DNA of 64,000 nucleotides from Streptomyces sp. SA15 (GCF_002291145.1 NZ_NTGE01000058.1:1-64000), one strand, 5' to 3'; shown: positions 36,114 to 46,820, counted from the first letter of the stretch. Notes: generated by a model from the letters alone, not told the origin. Numbers and translations: made by a program.

Positions 36114-36772
36114 GCGAACTGCCTTCGGCGCGGGGTGCCGAGGTCGGGCGGCGCATCGGCGTCGGCCTGATGTACGGACTGTGGAAACCGCGCGTCCTCG
36201 GCGCCTGGAAGGTGCCCGCGACCGGACCGGCGATCCTCGCCGTCAACCACTCCCACAACATCGACGGCCCGATGGTCATCGGCGTCGCACCCCGGCCGTC
36301 GCACTTCCTGGTCAAGAAGGAGGCGTTCATCGGCCCGCTCGACCCCTTCATGCGCGCCGTCGGCCAGCTGAAGGTGGACCGCTCGACCGCCGACCGCACC
36401 GCCATCACCCAGGCGCTGGCCGTCCTGGACAACGGCGGAGTCCTCGGCATCTTCCCGGAGGGCAGCCGCGGCGAGGGCGACTTCGCCTCACTGCGCGCCG
36501 GGCTCGCCTACTTCGCCGTGCGCAGCGGTGCCCCGATCGTCCCGGTCGCCGTGCTGGGAAGTTCCGACCGGCCGGGACGGTTGATAAAGGGGCTGCCCCC
36601 GCTGCGCAGCCGGGTCGACGTCGTCTTCGGCGACCCCTTCGAGGCGGGCGACGGCAGCGGACGGCGTACGCGCAAGGCGCTCGACGAGGCGACCGAACGC
36701 ATCCAGAAGCAGCTCACCGCGCACCTGGAAAACGCCAGGCGGCTGACCGGCCGCCCGAGCGACACTGAGTAG
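36110..36772 (+). CDS. 1-acyl-sn-glycerol-3-phosphate acyltransferase family protein
   Basis: 220 residues of the PlsC type. The catalytic NHxxxxD block is [12 protein letters not shown], and the phosphate-binding block is [12 protein letters not shown]. No strong membrane helix, so peripheral. It would acylate lysophosphatidate, feeding phospholipid synthesis. GTG at 36110 overlaps the cmk stop. Its position between cmk and der is common in streptomycetes. Confidence 0.92.
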   Translation: MSELPSARGAEVGRRIGVGLMYGLWKPRVLGAWKVPATGPAILAVNHSHNIDGPMVIGVAPRPSHFLVKKEAFIGPLDPFMRAVGQLKVDRSTADRTAITQALAVLDNGGVLGIFPEGSRGEGDFASLRAGLAYFAVRSGAPIVPVAVLGSSDRPGRLIKGLPPLRSRVDVVFGDPFEAGDGSGRRTRKALDEATERIQKQLTAHLENARRLTGRPSDTE

Positions 36773-36834
36773 TGGACCGATCCGGAAACTCCGGGTGTTC
36801 CACCGATCACCACGATGAACGAGGTACGGACTTC

Positions 36835-38310
36835 ATGAACGACCAGATCCACTCCGACGGCTCGGGCGGGGAGCACGAGCACGGAGAACTTGGCGATGCC
36901 GAGTACGCGGAGTTCATGGAGCTCGCCGCGGAAGAGGGCTTCGACATCGAGGACGTCGAGGGCGCGATCGAGGCGGCCGGTCATGGCCCGCTGCCCGTCC
37001 TCGCCGTCGTGGGCCGTCCGAATGTCGGCAAGTCGACGCTCGTGAACCGCATCATCGGCCGGCGCGAGGCCGTCGTCGAGGACAAGCCCGGTGTCACCCG
37101 TGACCGCGTCACCTACGAGGCCGAGTGGGCAGGCCGCCGCTTCAAGGTCGTCGACACCGGCGGCTGGGAGCAGGACGTCCTCGGCATCGACGCCTCCGTG
37201 GCCGCGCAGGCCGAGTACGCGATCGAGGCCGCCGACGCCGTCGTGTTCGTCGTCGACGCCAAGGTCGGCGCGACCGACACCGACGAAGCGGTCGTACGAC
37301 TGCTGCGCAAGGCCGGCAAGCCCGTGGTGCTGTGCGCCAACAAGGTCGACGGCCCGAGCGGCGAGGCCGACGCCGCCTACCTGTGGTCCCTGGGCCTGGG
37401 CGAGCCGTACCCCGTCTCCGCGCTGCACGGCCGGGGTACCGGCGACATGCTGGACCAGGTCCTGGAGGTCCTGCCGGACGCGCCCGAGCAGACCTTCGGC
37501 GCCGCGATCGGCGGCCCGCGCCGCATCGCGCTGATCGGCCGCCCGAACGTCGGCAAGTCCTCTCTGCTGAACAAGGTGGCCGGCGAGGAACGCGTCGTCG
37601 TCAACGAACTGGCGGGCACCACCCGCGACCCGGTCGACGAGCTGATCGAACTCGGCGGAGTGACCTGGAAGTTCGTCGACACCGCGGGCATCCGCAAGCG
37701 CGTCCACCTCCAGCAGGGCGCCGACTACTACGCCTCGCTGCGCACCGCGGCCGCCGTCGAGAAGGCCGAGGTGGCCGTCATCCTCATCGACGCCACCGAG
37801 TCCATCTCGGTGCAGGACCAGCGCATCGTCACCATGGCCGTCGAGGCGGGCCGCGCGATCGTCCTGGCGTTCAACAAGTGGGACACCCTCGACGAGGAGC
37901 GCCGCTACTACCTGGAGCGGGAGATCGAGACCGAGCTCGGCCAGGTCGCGTGGGCGCCCCGGGTGAACGTCTCGGCGCGCACCGGACGGCACATGGAGAA
38001 GCTGGTCCCGGCGATCGAGACGGCGCTGGCGGGCTGGGAGACCCGGGTCCCGACGGGCCGGCTGAACGCCTTCCTCGGCGAACTGGTCGCCGCCCACCCG
38101 CACCCGGTCCGCGGCGGCAAGCAGCCCCGCATCCTCTTCGGCACCCAGGCCGGCACCAGGCCCCCGCGGTTCGTGCTCTTCGCCTCCGGCTTCATCGAGG
38201 CGGGCTACCGCCGCTTCATCGAACGCCGCCTGCGCGAGGAGTTCAGCTTCGAGGGCACGCCGATCCATATCTCGGTGCGAGTCCGCGAGAAGCGCGGCAA
38301 GAAGAAGTGA
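36835..38310 (+). CDS. der: Ribosome biogenesis GTPase Der (EngA)
   Basis: 491 residues. An acidic N-terminal extension of about 55 residues is followed by two G domains, G1 motifs GRPNVGKST at about 59 and GRPNVGKSS at about 234, with DTGGW and DTAGI switch II motifs and NKVD/NKWD specificity motifs, and then the KH-like C-terminal domain [24 protein letters not shown]. Required for 50S assembly. The ATG at 36835 was chosen because it starts the typical acidic leader. Followed by a strong terminator. Confidence 0.96.
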   Translation: MNDQIHSDGSGGEHEHGELGDAEYAEFMELAAEEGFDIEDVEGAIEAAGHGPLPVLAVVGRPNVGKSTLVNRIIGRREAVVEDKPGVTRDRVTYEAEWAGRRFKVVDTGGWEQDVLGIDASVAAQAEYAIEAADAVVFVVDAKVGATDTDEAVVRLLRKAGKPVVLCANKVDGPSGEADAAYLWSLGLGEPYPVSALHGRGTGDMLDQVLEVLPDAPEQTFGAAIGGPRRIALIGRPNVGKSSLLNKVAGEERVVVNELAGTTRDPVDELIELGGVTWKFVDTAGIRKRVHLQQGADYYASLRTAAAVEKAEVAVILIDATESISVQDQRIVTMAVEAGRAIVLAFNKWDTLDEERRYYLEREIETELGQVAWAPRVNVSARTGRHMEKLVPAIETALAGWETRVPTGRLNAFLGELVAAHPHPVRGGKQPRILFGTQAGTRPPRFVLFASGFIEAGYRRFIERRLREEFSFEGTPIHISVRVREKRGKKK

Positions 38311-38317
38311 CGCACAC

Positions 38318-38357
38318 ATGAGGAAGGGCGGCCCCGGACGGGGTCGCCCTTCCTCAT
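38318..38357. terminator. Terminator after der
   Basis: A perfect 13-bp inverted repeat ATGAGGAAGGGCG (38318-38330) with CGCCCTTCCTCAT (38345-38357). It lies between der and a convergent gene whose stop is 4 bases beyond, so it may work both ways. Confidence 0.85.
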
Positions 38358-38360
38358 GCG

Positions 38361-38753
38361 TCAGACGCCGCGGCGCGGCCCGGGCGGCAGCGCCGCCGGA
38401 ACGTGGTGCATCCCGGTGCTGTGCTGCTGCCCGATCTGTCCCACGCGCTGCCACTGCGACTGCTGGCGGGCGCTGTAAGCCCCCGTGCTGTAGGCGCTGT
38501 ACGAGTTGCTGAACGAGCCCGTACTGTGCGGGATGTTCCCGAAGGCGGTGAACCCCAGCTCCTCCTCGCCGCTGCGGTCACCCGGCAGCGAACGGAAGGA
38601 CTTGACGTACTCGGCGTAGAGCGCGTCGTAGATCGGCGTGGCCGATGGGCCACCCAGAGGATCCTGAGCCACTCGCGCAGACGGCAGCGGCTGGAACTGG
38701 CGGCGGGGAACGTCGTAGGTGTGCACGTATGTCCAAACGACCCCGAGCCTCAT
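38361..38753 (-). CDS. Streptomyces-conserved hypothetical protein
   Basis: 130 residues from the ATG at 38753 (MRLGVVWTYVHTYDVPRRQFQPLP). Conserved-looking core SATPIYDALYAEYVKSFRSLPGDRSGEEELGFTAFG; the C-terminal half is Ser/Tyr/Gln-rich and low in complexity (GSFSNSYSAYSTGAYSARQQSQW). No signal peptide or membrane segment. I recognise it only as a protein found in streptomycetes near der. Function unknown. It ends against the der terminator and follows the 260-residue gene by 37 bases on the same strand. Confidence 0.75.
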   Translation of the reverse strand: MRLGVVWTYVHTYDVPRRQFQPLPSARVAQDPLGGPSATPIYDALYAEYVKSFRSLPGDRSGEEELGFTAFGNIPHSTGSFSNSYSAYSTGAYSARQQSQWQRVGQIGQQHSTGMHHVPAALPPGPRRGV

Positions 38754-38790
38754 GAGATGCGGTCGGGGTAGCGCCCCCATCCGAACGCGC

Positions 38791-39573
38791 TCAGGTCCCG
38801 GCGAGCGGCAGCGCCGCCGCGACCAACTTCCCGTTCGCCGCCGCCTTGTCCAGCGCGTCCCGCAGCAGGTCCTCCCGAGGCTGCCGCCCGATGGACCCCA
38901 CCGGCGCCGCGAACAACAGCACCTGCTGGTGCTTGTTGGCGGCAGCCCGCCACGGCTCCGTGACCTGCAACGGCTGGTGCGCCTGCCACCAGGCGACCGG
39001 CTGCCCGCCATTGGGCGAAGGCTGAAGCACCGCGTGCAGCTGGCCCATGGCCAACAGCACCGACCAGCCGTGCAGCACGGACGGCGCGGACTCGACCGCG
39101 GTCACCGGCATGAACCCCTGCTCGATGAGCAGCGGCAGGAAGTCGTCGCCGAGGCCGGTCGTGCCGGGCCGCACGATGGGCCCGGTCGGCTCGACCACGA
39201 GGGCGGGGTGCAACTCTCCGGCGATCAGGACGAGTCCGCTGGTCACGCCGAGCACGGCCTGCTCGGGTGCGATCTTCTCGGGCTCCAGGTCGACCGTGTC
39301 ACCGGTGATGGACTTCACGGCCCCCTGGAGCTGCTCCTCGGTGACCTGGACGACCTGCGAGGGCAGGCAGGTGGCGTGGGCGAAGGCGAGGACGGCGGTC
39401 TCGTCGCCGACGAACAGGACGGTGCTGGTGCGCTCCTGTTCGGAGTCGCCCGGGGTGCGGCAGGACGTGCAGTCGTAACTGCCGGGGGCGTTCTCTCCGG
39501 CGAGCAGCCGGTCGGCTTCTTCGTCGCCGATCTCGGCGCGTACCTCGTTGCTGACGTCGAGCATGCGCGGCAC
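38791..39573 (-). CDS. Streptomyces-conserved hypothetical protein
   Basis: 260 residues from the GTG at 39573 (GGGAG 6 bases upstream); an ATG at 39564 is alternative. Contains a CTSCRTPGDSE segment near residue 35 that could bind metal, then mixed alpha/beta sequence with LVLIAGELHPALVVEPTGPI and GWSVLLAMGQLHAVLQPSP. No membrane segment. Not recognised beyond being conserved in the genus. Likely co-transcribed with the 130-residue gene downstream. Confidence 0.78.
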   Translation of the reverse strand: MPRMLDVSNEVRAEIGDEEADRLLAGENAPGSYDCTSCRTPGDSEQERTSTVLFVGDETAVLAFAHATCLPSQVVQVTEEQLQGAVKSITGDTVDLEPEKIAPEQAVLGVTSGLVLIAGELHPALVVEPTGPIVRPGTTGLGDDFLPLLIEQGFMPVTAVESAPSVLHGWSVLLAMGQLHAVLQPSPNGGQPVAWWQAHQPLQVTEPWRAAANKHQQVLLFAAPVGSIGRQPREDLLRDALDKAAANGKLVAAALPLAGT

Positions 39574-40782
<1,209 letters not shown>

Positions 40783-40807
40783 GCGTCGCTCCCCCTGTCC
40801 TGGGCAC

Positions 40808-40843
40808 GGGGCCCCGCCCGGTCAGCCGACCGGGCGGGGCCCC
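40808..40843. terminator. Bidirectional terminator between rpf and the liv genes
   Basis: A perfect 16-bp inverted repeat, GGGGCCCCGCCCGGTC (40808-40823) with GACCGGGCGGGGCCCC (40828-40843), 4-nt loop, between convergent genes. Confidence 0.88.
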
Positions 40844-40875
40844 TGGGCGTGACGCGGGCGGCGCCGCCTCGCCGG

Positions 40876-41571
40876 TCATCCGGATGGGCTCGAGCCCGGC
40901 CTCCGCCGTGTCCGGTCCACCGCTTCCCGCCTCCGGAACTCGCCCGCCTCTCCGCTGAACACGACCGCGCCGCGGCGTAGTTCATACACCAGGGCCGGCC
41001 GCCCCTGCGGTACGGGCGGCAGCCGCTGTTCTGCCACGATCACGCAGGCGTCGAGGGAGCCGAGCAGTTCGTACGTGCGGGACGCGACCGTGGGTGACAT
41101 GCCCTGGGCGGGCTCGTCGACGAGCACCACGCGCGCGCGTGCCAGCAGGGCCCGGGAGAGGGCGAGCATGCGCTGCTCGCCGCCGGAGAGGGTGCCGGCG
41201 CGGCGCGCGAGCAGGGGCTCCAGTTGCGGATAGGCGGCGAGGGCGCCGTCGTAGGCCGGGGCGGCGAGTTCGAGGTTCTCGCGCACGGTGAGGGAGCCGA
41301 ACACCGCCCGCCGCTCCGGGACCAGACACAGACCGCTGCGGGCCCGCTCGAACGCCGACACGCGGGTCACGTCGGCGCCGTCCCAGACCACCGCGCCACC
41401 GGACAGGGGCACGGTTCCGGCCAGCGCGCGCAGGGCGGTCGTACGGCCGGAACCGTTACGGCCCAGCAGGACGGTGAGGCCGGGGCCGGGCGCGGCGACG
41501 GTGATGCCGTGCAGGGCCTCCAGGGGGCCGTAGCGCACGCGCGCGTGCCGCAGTTGCAGGGCGGCGGTCAT
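40876..41571 (-). CDS. Branched-chain amino acid-type ABC transporter ATPase (LivF-like)
   Basis: 231 residues. Walker A LGRNGSGRTT (Arg in place of the usual Lys in GKT/S, unusual), GLCLVPERRAVFGSLTVRENLEL as in LivF, signature LSGGEQRMLALSRAL, Walker B VVLVDEPAQGM. The C-terminus is shorter than usual and basic. It starts with ATG at 41571, overlapping the stop of the tri-fusion protein by 4 bases. It should pair with the fused LivG-like ATPase. The GRTT change could reduce ATP binding. Confidence 0.9.
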   Translation of the reverse strand: MTAALQLRHARVRYGPLEALHGITVAAPGPGLTVLLGRNGSGRTTALRALAGTVPLSGGAVVWDGADVTRVSAFERARSGLCLVPERRAVFGSLTVRENLELAAPAYDGALAAYPQLEPLLARRAGTLSGGEQRMLALSRALLARARVVLVDEPAQGMSPTVASRTYELLGSLDACVIVAEQRLPPVPQGRPALVYELRRGAVVFSGEAGEFRRREAVDRTRRRPGSSPSG

Positions 41572-44345
41572 GCCGGGGCCTCGTGGGCGAGGGCGTCCAG
41601 GACGCGGTCGGGCGGGCCGGAGGCGATGATGCGGCCGGCCGTCATGACGTGCACGACGTCGGCGAGGTCGGCGACCAGGTCGAGGTCGTGCTCGACGACG
41701 AGCAGGGCGGTGCCGTCGGCGGCCAGGGCCTTCAGCACCCGGGTGAGCGCGACCACTTCGGCGGTGTCGAGGCCGGCGGCGGGCTCGTCGAGCAGCAGCA
41801 CGCGGGGGCCGCCGGCGAGGGCGCGGGCCAGTTCTACGCGGCGCAGGGTGCCGGTGGGGAGGTCGGCGGCGGGGAGCGCGCTCACCGGACCGTCGAGTCC
41901 GAGGAGCGTGAGCGCTCGGTCCACGGCGGCCGGGTCGGTGATGTGGCCCTGCTCGGCGCCGACTCGGACGTTCTCGGTGACGGTCAGCGAGGGGAAGACA
42001 GCCAGCTGCTGGAAGGTGCGGGCGATTCCGAGTCGTGTGCGGGTGTGGGCGGCGAGTCGTGTGATGTCCCGCTCGCCGAACAGCACCTGTCCGTGCGAGG
42101 GGCGGTGCGTGCCGGCGAGGCAGTGGAACAGGGTGCTCTTGCCGGCGCCGTTGGGGCCGACGATCGCGGTGATCCGGCCCGGGGGGACGTCCAGGTCGAC
42201 GTCGTTCAGAGCGGTGAAGCCGTCGTAGCGGGCCTGGAGGTGGCGGGCGGTGAGAGTGGGTGCGGGTGCGTGGGTGGGCTCGCGGCCTTCGGCCGCGTTG
42301 GGGTTCCCACCCGCATCACCCGTGCGGCTTTCGTTGTCGGCTACGGGTGGCCCCTGTGGGGGCTCAGTGCCGTCGGCGGCCGCCGCGGCCGTGCCCCGCT
42401 GCCCCGGCGTCCCCATGCCCCCGCCCTGCACCGGCCGTAGGCCCCCGCGCACCCTCGCCCCCAGCGCCGTAAGAGTCGCTCTCCGCCGCAACCTACCCGC
42501 CGCCGTCCGCAGCGCCTCGTACAGCCCTCCGGGGAAGCGCCCGACGAGCACCGCCAGCACCCCGATCAGCGCCGCCGCCACTCCACCCCGCGCCCCCGCG
42601 TCCAGGCCGACCAGAAGGGCCGCCGCGGCCAGGGCGCCCAGGGTGCTGTCCGCGCCCAGGACCACGACCGCGGCGAACCACAGCAGGCCGCGGACGGGGT
42701 CGTAGGCGCCGGGGTCGAAGGCGCGCAGGCCCATGCCGAGCATGCCGCCGCCGAGGGCGGCCAGCGCGGCGCCCGAGACGAAGGCGAGGAGCTTCAGGGA
42801 CGGGACCTGGACGCCCGCCGCCGACGCCCCGGCCTCGTGGTCCCGCATGGCGGCGAGGGCCCGGCCGGTACGGCCCCGGCGCAACGCCCGGGTCGCCACC
42901 AACGCTCCCGCCAGTAGGACCAGCTCCAGGACGTAGTACGCCCGGTCGCCGTCGAAGCCCGCGGGGCGGCCCAGTGACAGCCCGGAGACGGCGTACGGCT
43001 GGGCGAAGACGAAGCGGCTCACGCCGACGCCGACCGCGAACGTCGCCAGCGCCAGTGCCAGGCCCTGGCGGCTGATCGCCGGCCAGCCGGTGAGCAGGCC
43101 GAGCGGGGCCACCAGGACCACCGCCACCGCCAGTGCCGCCAGCTCCGGCAGGTGCGGCAGGCCCGGGAAGCGGCCCGCCGCGAGCAGCGCCGTGAACAGG
43201 GCGCCCAGGCCCGCGTACGCCGCCTGCCCGAGCGAGATCTGGCCGCCGCGGCCGGTGACCACGACGAGGGACAGCAGCACCACGCCCAGTGCGGGCACCT
43301 GGACCGACGTGTGCAGGTCCGAGCCCGCGAGGCCGAGCGGCAGCAGGAACAGCACGAGGGCCACGATCCAGGCACCCGGCGGGGTCGGCACGCGCGCGGT
43401 GGCCGTGCGCGGCAGTGCGTCGCGCGTACCGATCCGCGGGAGCACCAACGCCGCGACCAGCAGGGCCACCACGAACAGGTTCGCGCCGACCGCCTGGAGC
43501 AGCGGTTCGCCCCAGCCCGACGGATGCAGCCGCGTCAGCTGGCTCTGCGCGACCCCGACGCCCAGCGCCACCAGCACGGCCACCGTCAGGCTGCGCATCC
43601 GCGCGGCCACGGCGACCGCCACCACCTCCATGACGAGCAGCGGCAGACCGTACGGGTCCAGGCGCACGTACGGTGCCAGCAGCACGCCCGTCAGCCCCGC
43701 CGTGAACGAGCCGAAGGCCCAGCCCGCCGCGGCCACCCGGTCCGCGTCGATCCCGCCGAGCACGGCCAGTTGCCGGTCGTCCACCACAGCGCGCAGCTCC
43801 CGCCCGAAGCGCGTCCAGCGCCGGGGGCTCCGGGGGTGTCCCCCGGATGGACGCAGTACCGCGCCGACCCCGACGGCCAGTACGGCCACCACCGCCAGCT
43901 GTCCCCAGGGCTCCGCCGTCACCGGCTCCGGCGCGTCGTCCCGCGCCCCCTGCCCCCACACCAGCGCGGCCCCGCCGACCAGCAGCACGAACACCCCGAT
44001 GGACGCCACCAGCGTCTGCGCGGGATCGCTCCCCAGCACCGACAACGGCCGGAAGACGAACCGTTCCAGCGCCATGCCCAGGCCCGGCGCCAGCACCAGC
44101 AGCGTCACGGCGGCCCCCGCCCACAGTGGCCAGCCCCACTCGACCACGCACTGCCGCAGCGCATACGCGCACACCATCGCGATCGCGCCGTGCGCGAAGT
44201 TGAGCACGCCGGTCGCGCGGTAGGTCACGATCAGGCCGATCCCGGTGAGCGCGGCGGCGCCGCCGACCGACACTCCGGCGAGCGTGAGGTCGTACGTCAG
44301 CGAGGACGCGAGCGGGGACGCCGGCGGGGACATCAGGGTGGACAT
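41568..44345 (-). CDS. Fused branched-chain amino acid-type ABC transporter (LivH-LivM-LivG)
   Basis: 925 residues in three modules. About 1-315 is a LivH permease (GIGLIVTYRATGVLNFAHGAIAM). About 330-615 is a LivM permease (VVVTGRGGQISLGQAAYAGLGA). After a low-complexity linker, about 690-925 is a LivG ATPase with Walker A GPNGAGKST, RTFQQLAVFPSLTVTENV and Walker B LLLDEPAAGL, but the signature is degenerate (LPTGTLRRVELARAL, not LSGGQ). Normally these are three genes. An in-frame GC palindrome lies inside the LivH part. Upstream gene overlaps by 1 base. Confidence 0.92.
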   Translation of the reverse strand: MSTLMSPPASPLASSLTYDLTLAGVSVGGAAALTGIGLIVTYRATGVLNFAHGAIAMVCAYALRQCVVEWGWPLWAGAAVTLLVLAPGLGMALERFVFRPLSVLGSDPAQTLVASIGVFVLLVGGAALVWGQGARDDAPEPVTAEPWGQLAVVAVLAVGVGAVLRPSGGHPRSPRRWTRFGRELRAVVDDRQLAVLGGIDADRVAAAGWAFGSFTAGLTGVLLAPYVRLDPYGLPLLVMEVVAVAVAARMRSLTVAVLVALGVGVAQSQLTRLHPSGWGEPLLQAVGANLFVVALLVAALVLPRIGTRDALPRTATARVPTPPGAWIVALVLFLLPLGLAGSDLHTSVQVPALGVVLLSLVVVTGRGGQISLGQAAYAGLGALFTALLAAGRFPGLPHLPELAALAVAVVLVAPLGLLTGWPAISRQGLALALATFAVGVGVSRFVFAQPYAVSGLSLGRPAGFDGDRAYYVLELVLLAGALVATRALRRGRTGRALAAMRDHEAGASAAGVQVPSLKLLAFVSGAALAALGGGMLGMGLRAFDPGAYDPVRGLLWFAAVVVLGADSTLGALAAAALLVGLDAGARGGVAAALIGVLAVLVGRFPGGLYEALRTAAGRLRRRATLTALGARVRGGLRPVQGGGMGTPGQRGTAAAAADGTEPPQGPPVADNESRTGDAGGNPNAAEGREPTHAPAPTLTARHLQARYDGFTALNDVDLDVPPGRITAIVGPNGAGKSTLFHCLAGTHRPSHGQVLFGERDITRLAAHTRTRLGIARTFQQLAVFPSLTVTENVRVGAEQGHITDPAAVDRALTLLGLDGPVSALPAADLPTGTLRRVELARALAGGPRVLLLDEPAAGLDTAEVVALTRVLKALAADGTALLVVEHDLDLVADLADVVHVMTAGRIIASGPPDRVLDALAHEAPA
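43829..43847. repeat. GC palindrome inside the transporter gene
   Basis: TCCGGGGG-TGT-CCCCCGGA, a perfect inverted repeat of a type scattered through streptomycete genomes. On the coding strand it falls in RPSGGHPRSPRRW, a segment that looks like an in-frame insertion between LivH helices. Confidence 0.6.
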
Positions 44346-44821
44346 CAGTCGGTTTCTTCGGCGGGCTCGCAGATCGGGCAGGGGCCCAGTTCGTCACTCG
44401 CCATCAGCTTGGAGTCCACCGGCACGGCTTCTGCCTTCCCCGCGACCAGCGGGCAGTCCGCGCGGTGCCACAGTGTGCCGCCCGGCACCATCAGCAGGTC
44501 CCCGCTGACCGCCAGGGGCGCGGACGCCGCCTGGCGGGGCTCCTCGGTGTCGGCGGGCTCGGCGGCCACCAGAAGGCCGTACAGCTCCTCCACGCGCGCG
44601 GTGGCCAGCGCGCCCCGGCCATGGGTGAGCAGCACCGCCCCGGCGATGATGAGGGCGGCGCCGGGGACCGTGCAGGAGGCGAGGTAGGGCAGTTGCCGCT
44701 CGGCGTAGCGCTCGCCGGAGATTCCGTACCAGCCGAGGACGCACAACACCGCGCCGGTGGCGAGTGCTGCCCAGCCGGCCCAGATGACGGGGTGCACGGT
44801 CCGCACTCTGGCTGTCCGCAT
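44345..44821 (-). CDS. Small membrane protein with C-terminal CxxC motif
   Basis: 158 residues with two membrane segments (VIWAGWAALATGAVLCVLGWYGI and LASCTVPGAALIIAGAVLL) and a soluble tail carrying LWHRADCPLVAG and LGPCPICEP, Cys/His motifs that could bind metal. Its stop overlaps the start of the tri-fusion transporter (TGATG), so it is the first gene of that operon. Not recognised; it may be a transporter accessory. Confidence 0.78.
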   Translation of the reverse strand: MRTARVRTVHPVIWAGWAALATGAVLCVLGWYGISGERYAERQLPYLASCTVPGAALIIAGAVLLTHGRGALATARVEELYGLLVAAEPADTEEPRQAASAPLAVSGDLLMVPGGTLWHRADCPLVAGKAEAVPVDSKLMASDELGPCPICEPAEETD

Positions 44822-44947
44822 CGCTGGCTCCCACGCGTCGGGTTTCAGTGCGTCTGCCTGTTCATGTCAGCCAATTGCTTGCACTATGCCTTCTGCGAGC
44901 TGACCCTGAAAGCTCCGGGCGCCCATGGCCCGGACCGACACCCGGTG

Positions 44948-45541
44948 GTGAGCCAGATGGTTCTCGGGAGCGACCTCAGGCGAGGGAACACGAGGAGGGG
45001 ACGCGGCCCAGGGGCGGCAGGACGGGGTACGGCGATCGTGGCCGCCTTGGTTCTCTTCCTCGCCCCGGCCCTCGCGGCGTGCGGCGACGACGAGGGCGGC
45101 GGCGGTGGCGCGACGCCCCCCACTCCAACTGTCGAACAGACGACTCCGGGCGAGACTCCGGCCGCGACGGCGCCCGCCGATGCTGCGGCGGCCGAGCGGG
45201 AGATCAAGCAGAACTGGCAGAAGTTCTTCGACCCGGCGACCTCCCTGAAGGACAAGCAGACCGTCCTGGAGAACGGCGACCGGATGGCCCCGGTCCTGCG
45301 GGCCTTCAGCGGTGACGCCCGCGGCGGGCAGGTGCAGGCCCAGGTCACCAAGGTCGAGTTCACCTCGCCGACCGAGGCGAACGTGACGTACACGCTGACC
45401 CTGAAGGGCGCCACCGCCCTGCCCGACGCGGCGGGGACGGCCGTCGAGCAGGACGGCACCTGGAAGGTGTCCGCCAAGACACTGTGCGCGTTGGTCCAAC
45501 TGAGCGGCAATGGGACCGCGACGCCGATCCCGGGCTGCTGA
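44948..45541 (+). CDS. Lipoprotein with Mtb12-like C-terminal domain
   Basis: 197 residues from the GTG at 44948 (an ATG at 44957 is alternative). Arg-rich n-region, hydrophobic segment TAIVAALVLFLAPALAAC with a lipobox, a Gly/Pro/Thr linker, then a domain of about 105 residues (REIKQNWQKFFDPATSLKDKQTVLENG ... WKVSAKTLCALVQLSG) of the low-molecular-weight antigen Mtb12 type, NTF2-like. Surface-anchored, function unknown. The binding-protein gene starts inside its last 32 bases, implying one operon, divergent from the transporter operon. Confidence 0.86.
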   Translation: MSQMVLGSDLRRGNTRRGRGPGAAGRGTAIVAALVLFLAPALAACGDDEGGGGGATPPTPTVEQTTPGETPAATAPADAAAAEREIKQNWQKFFDPATSLKDKQTVLENGDRMAPVLRAFSGDARGGQVQAQVTKVEFTSPTEANVTYTLTLKGATALPDAAGTAVEQDGTWKVSAKTLCALVQLSGNGTATPIPGC

Positions 45542-46820
45542 GGCCAGGGCCAAGGCCGGCGCCGCGGTGCTGCTGCTCGCCCTGAGCACGGCCTGCGGCA
45601 GCCGTCTCCCGGAGAGCGACTTCGAGCGCGACGACCGGACGCCCGCGCCGACGCGGAGCGACGGCACTCCCCTCCGCGTCGGCATCATCACGAGCGCCAC
45701 CAGCCCGGTCGGCGGCGACGCCTTCACCGGCCCGCGCGACGGCGCCAAGGCCTACTTCGACCGGCTCAACGCCCGCGGGGGCATCGACGGCCGCCGGGTC
45801 GAGGTGCGGCTGTGCGACGACGGCGGCAGCGGCGTCGGCAACAACACCTGCGTGCACAAGCTGATCGACGAGGACAAGGTCGTCGCCCTGGTCGCCACCA
45901 CCGCCCTCGACTACGCGGGCGCCTCCCGCGTCTCCCGCGCGCGCGTGCCCGACATCGGCGGCCAGCCCATCGGGGCCGCCTACGACACCTGGCCGCACCT
46001 GTACAGCGTCTACGGCAGCCTCGCGCCCCGCGCAGGCACGACCGGCTGGGACGGCAAGCAGTACGGCGGCACGGAGGTCTACCGCTACTTCGAGCGCGAG
46101 CACGGCGCCCGTACGGCCGCCGTCGTCTCCTACAACCAGGCCGCCTCCGCCCACTACGCCTCACTCGTCGAGCGGGGCCTGAGGGCCGAGGGCTACAAGG
46201 TCGTCACCGAACAGGTCGACTTCGCGCTGCCCAACTTCCGTGCCGTGGCGGCGGACCTCAAGGAGCAGGGCGCCGACCTCGTCTTCGACGCCATCGACAC
46301 CCATGGCAACGCCCAGCTGTGCAAGGTGATGGACGAGGCCGACGTCGAGGTCACCGCCAAGGTCACGAACGTGCAGAACTGGACGTCCACCGTCCCGGAG
46401 GACTACGAGGACGCCCCGCGCTGCCGCAACGCCCTGTGGGCGACCGGATCCAGCCGGAACTACGAGGACACCGGGCACGAGGCCGTACGGGAGTTCCGGG
46501 AGGCGACCAAGGGGCTTCAGACGCACTCCCAGTGGCAGCTGGAGGGGTGGGCAGCGGCGAGGTGGTTCACGGACGCGGCCGAATCGTGTGCGAAGACGGG
46601 CATCACGCGCGCGTGCGTCGACGACTTCGTGAACCGCGGCGAGGGATACACGGCGGGCGGCCTGCTGGTCCCCGTCACGTTCGAGCGGCTGCCCGAACCG
46701 CCGAAGACCCGCAGGACCTGTCTGTCGGTGGCCCGCTGGGAGGACGGCCGGGGATGGGTCTCCCAGGGGGACATGAACAGCACCTGTTTCGACGTCCCGC
46801 AGCTGTCGTATCAGCCGTGA
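45510..46820 (+). CDS. Branched-chain amino acid-type ABC substrate-binding lipoprotein
   Basis: 436 residues. Signal with lipobox ALSTACGS, then a type I periplasmic binding fold: LRVGIITSATSPVGGDAFTGPRDGAKAYFDRLNARGGIDGRRVEVRLCDDGGSG, typical of LivK/Peripla_BP_6. Likely ligands are amino acids, amides or small polar molecules, the natural partner of the divergently encoded LivF and tri-fusion proteins. The ATG at 45510 lies within the Mtb12-like gene, another frame. Confidence 0.92.
   Translation: MGPRRRSRAAEARAKAGAAVLLLALSTACGSRLPESDFERDDRTPAPTRSDGTPLRVGIITSATSPVGGDAFTGPRDGAKAYFDRLNARGGIDGRRVEVRLCDDGGSGVGNNTCVHKLIDEDKVVALVATTALDYAGASRVSRARVPDIGGQPIGAAYDTWPHLYSVYGSLAPRAGTTGWDGKQYGGTEVYRYFEREHGARTAAVVSYNQAASAHYASLVERGLRAEGYKVVTEQVDFALPNFRAVAADLKEQGADLVFDAIDTHGNAQLCKVMDEADVEVTAKVTNVQNWTSTVPEDYEDAPRCRNALWATGSSRNYEDTGHEAVREFREATKGLQTHSQWQLEGWAAARWFTDAAESCAKTGITRACVDDFVNRGEGYTAGGLLVPVTFERLPEPPKTRRTCLSVARWEDGRGWVSQGDMNSTCFDVPQLSYQP

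Noticed and set aside
42493-44397. A second 634-codon minus-strand frame over the transporter gene
   Set aside because: A shadow frame of the GC-rich tri-fusion gene: no membrane or ATPase motifs, only G/R/A-rich sequence.
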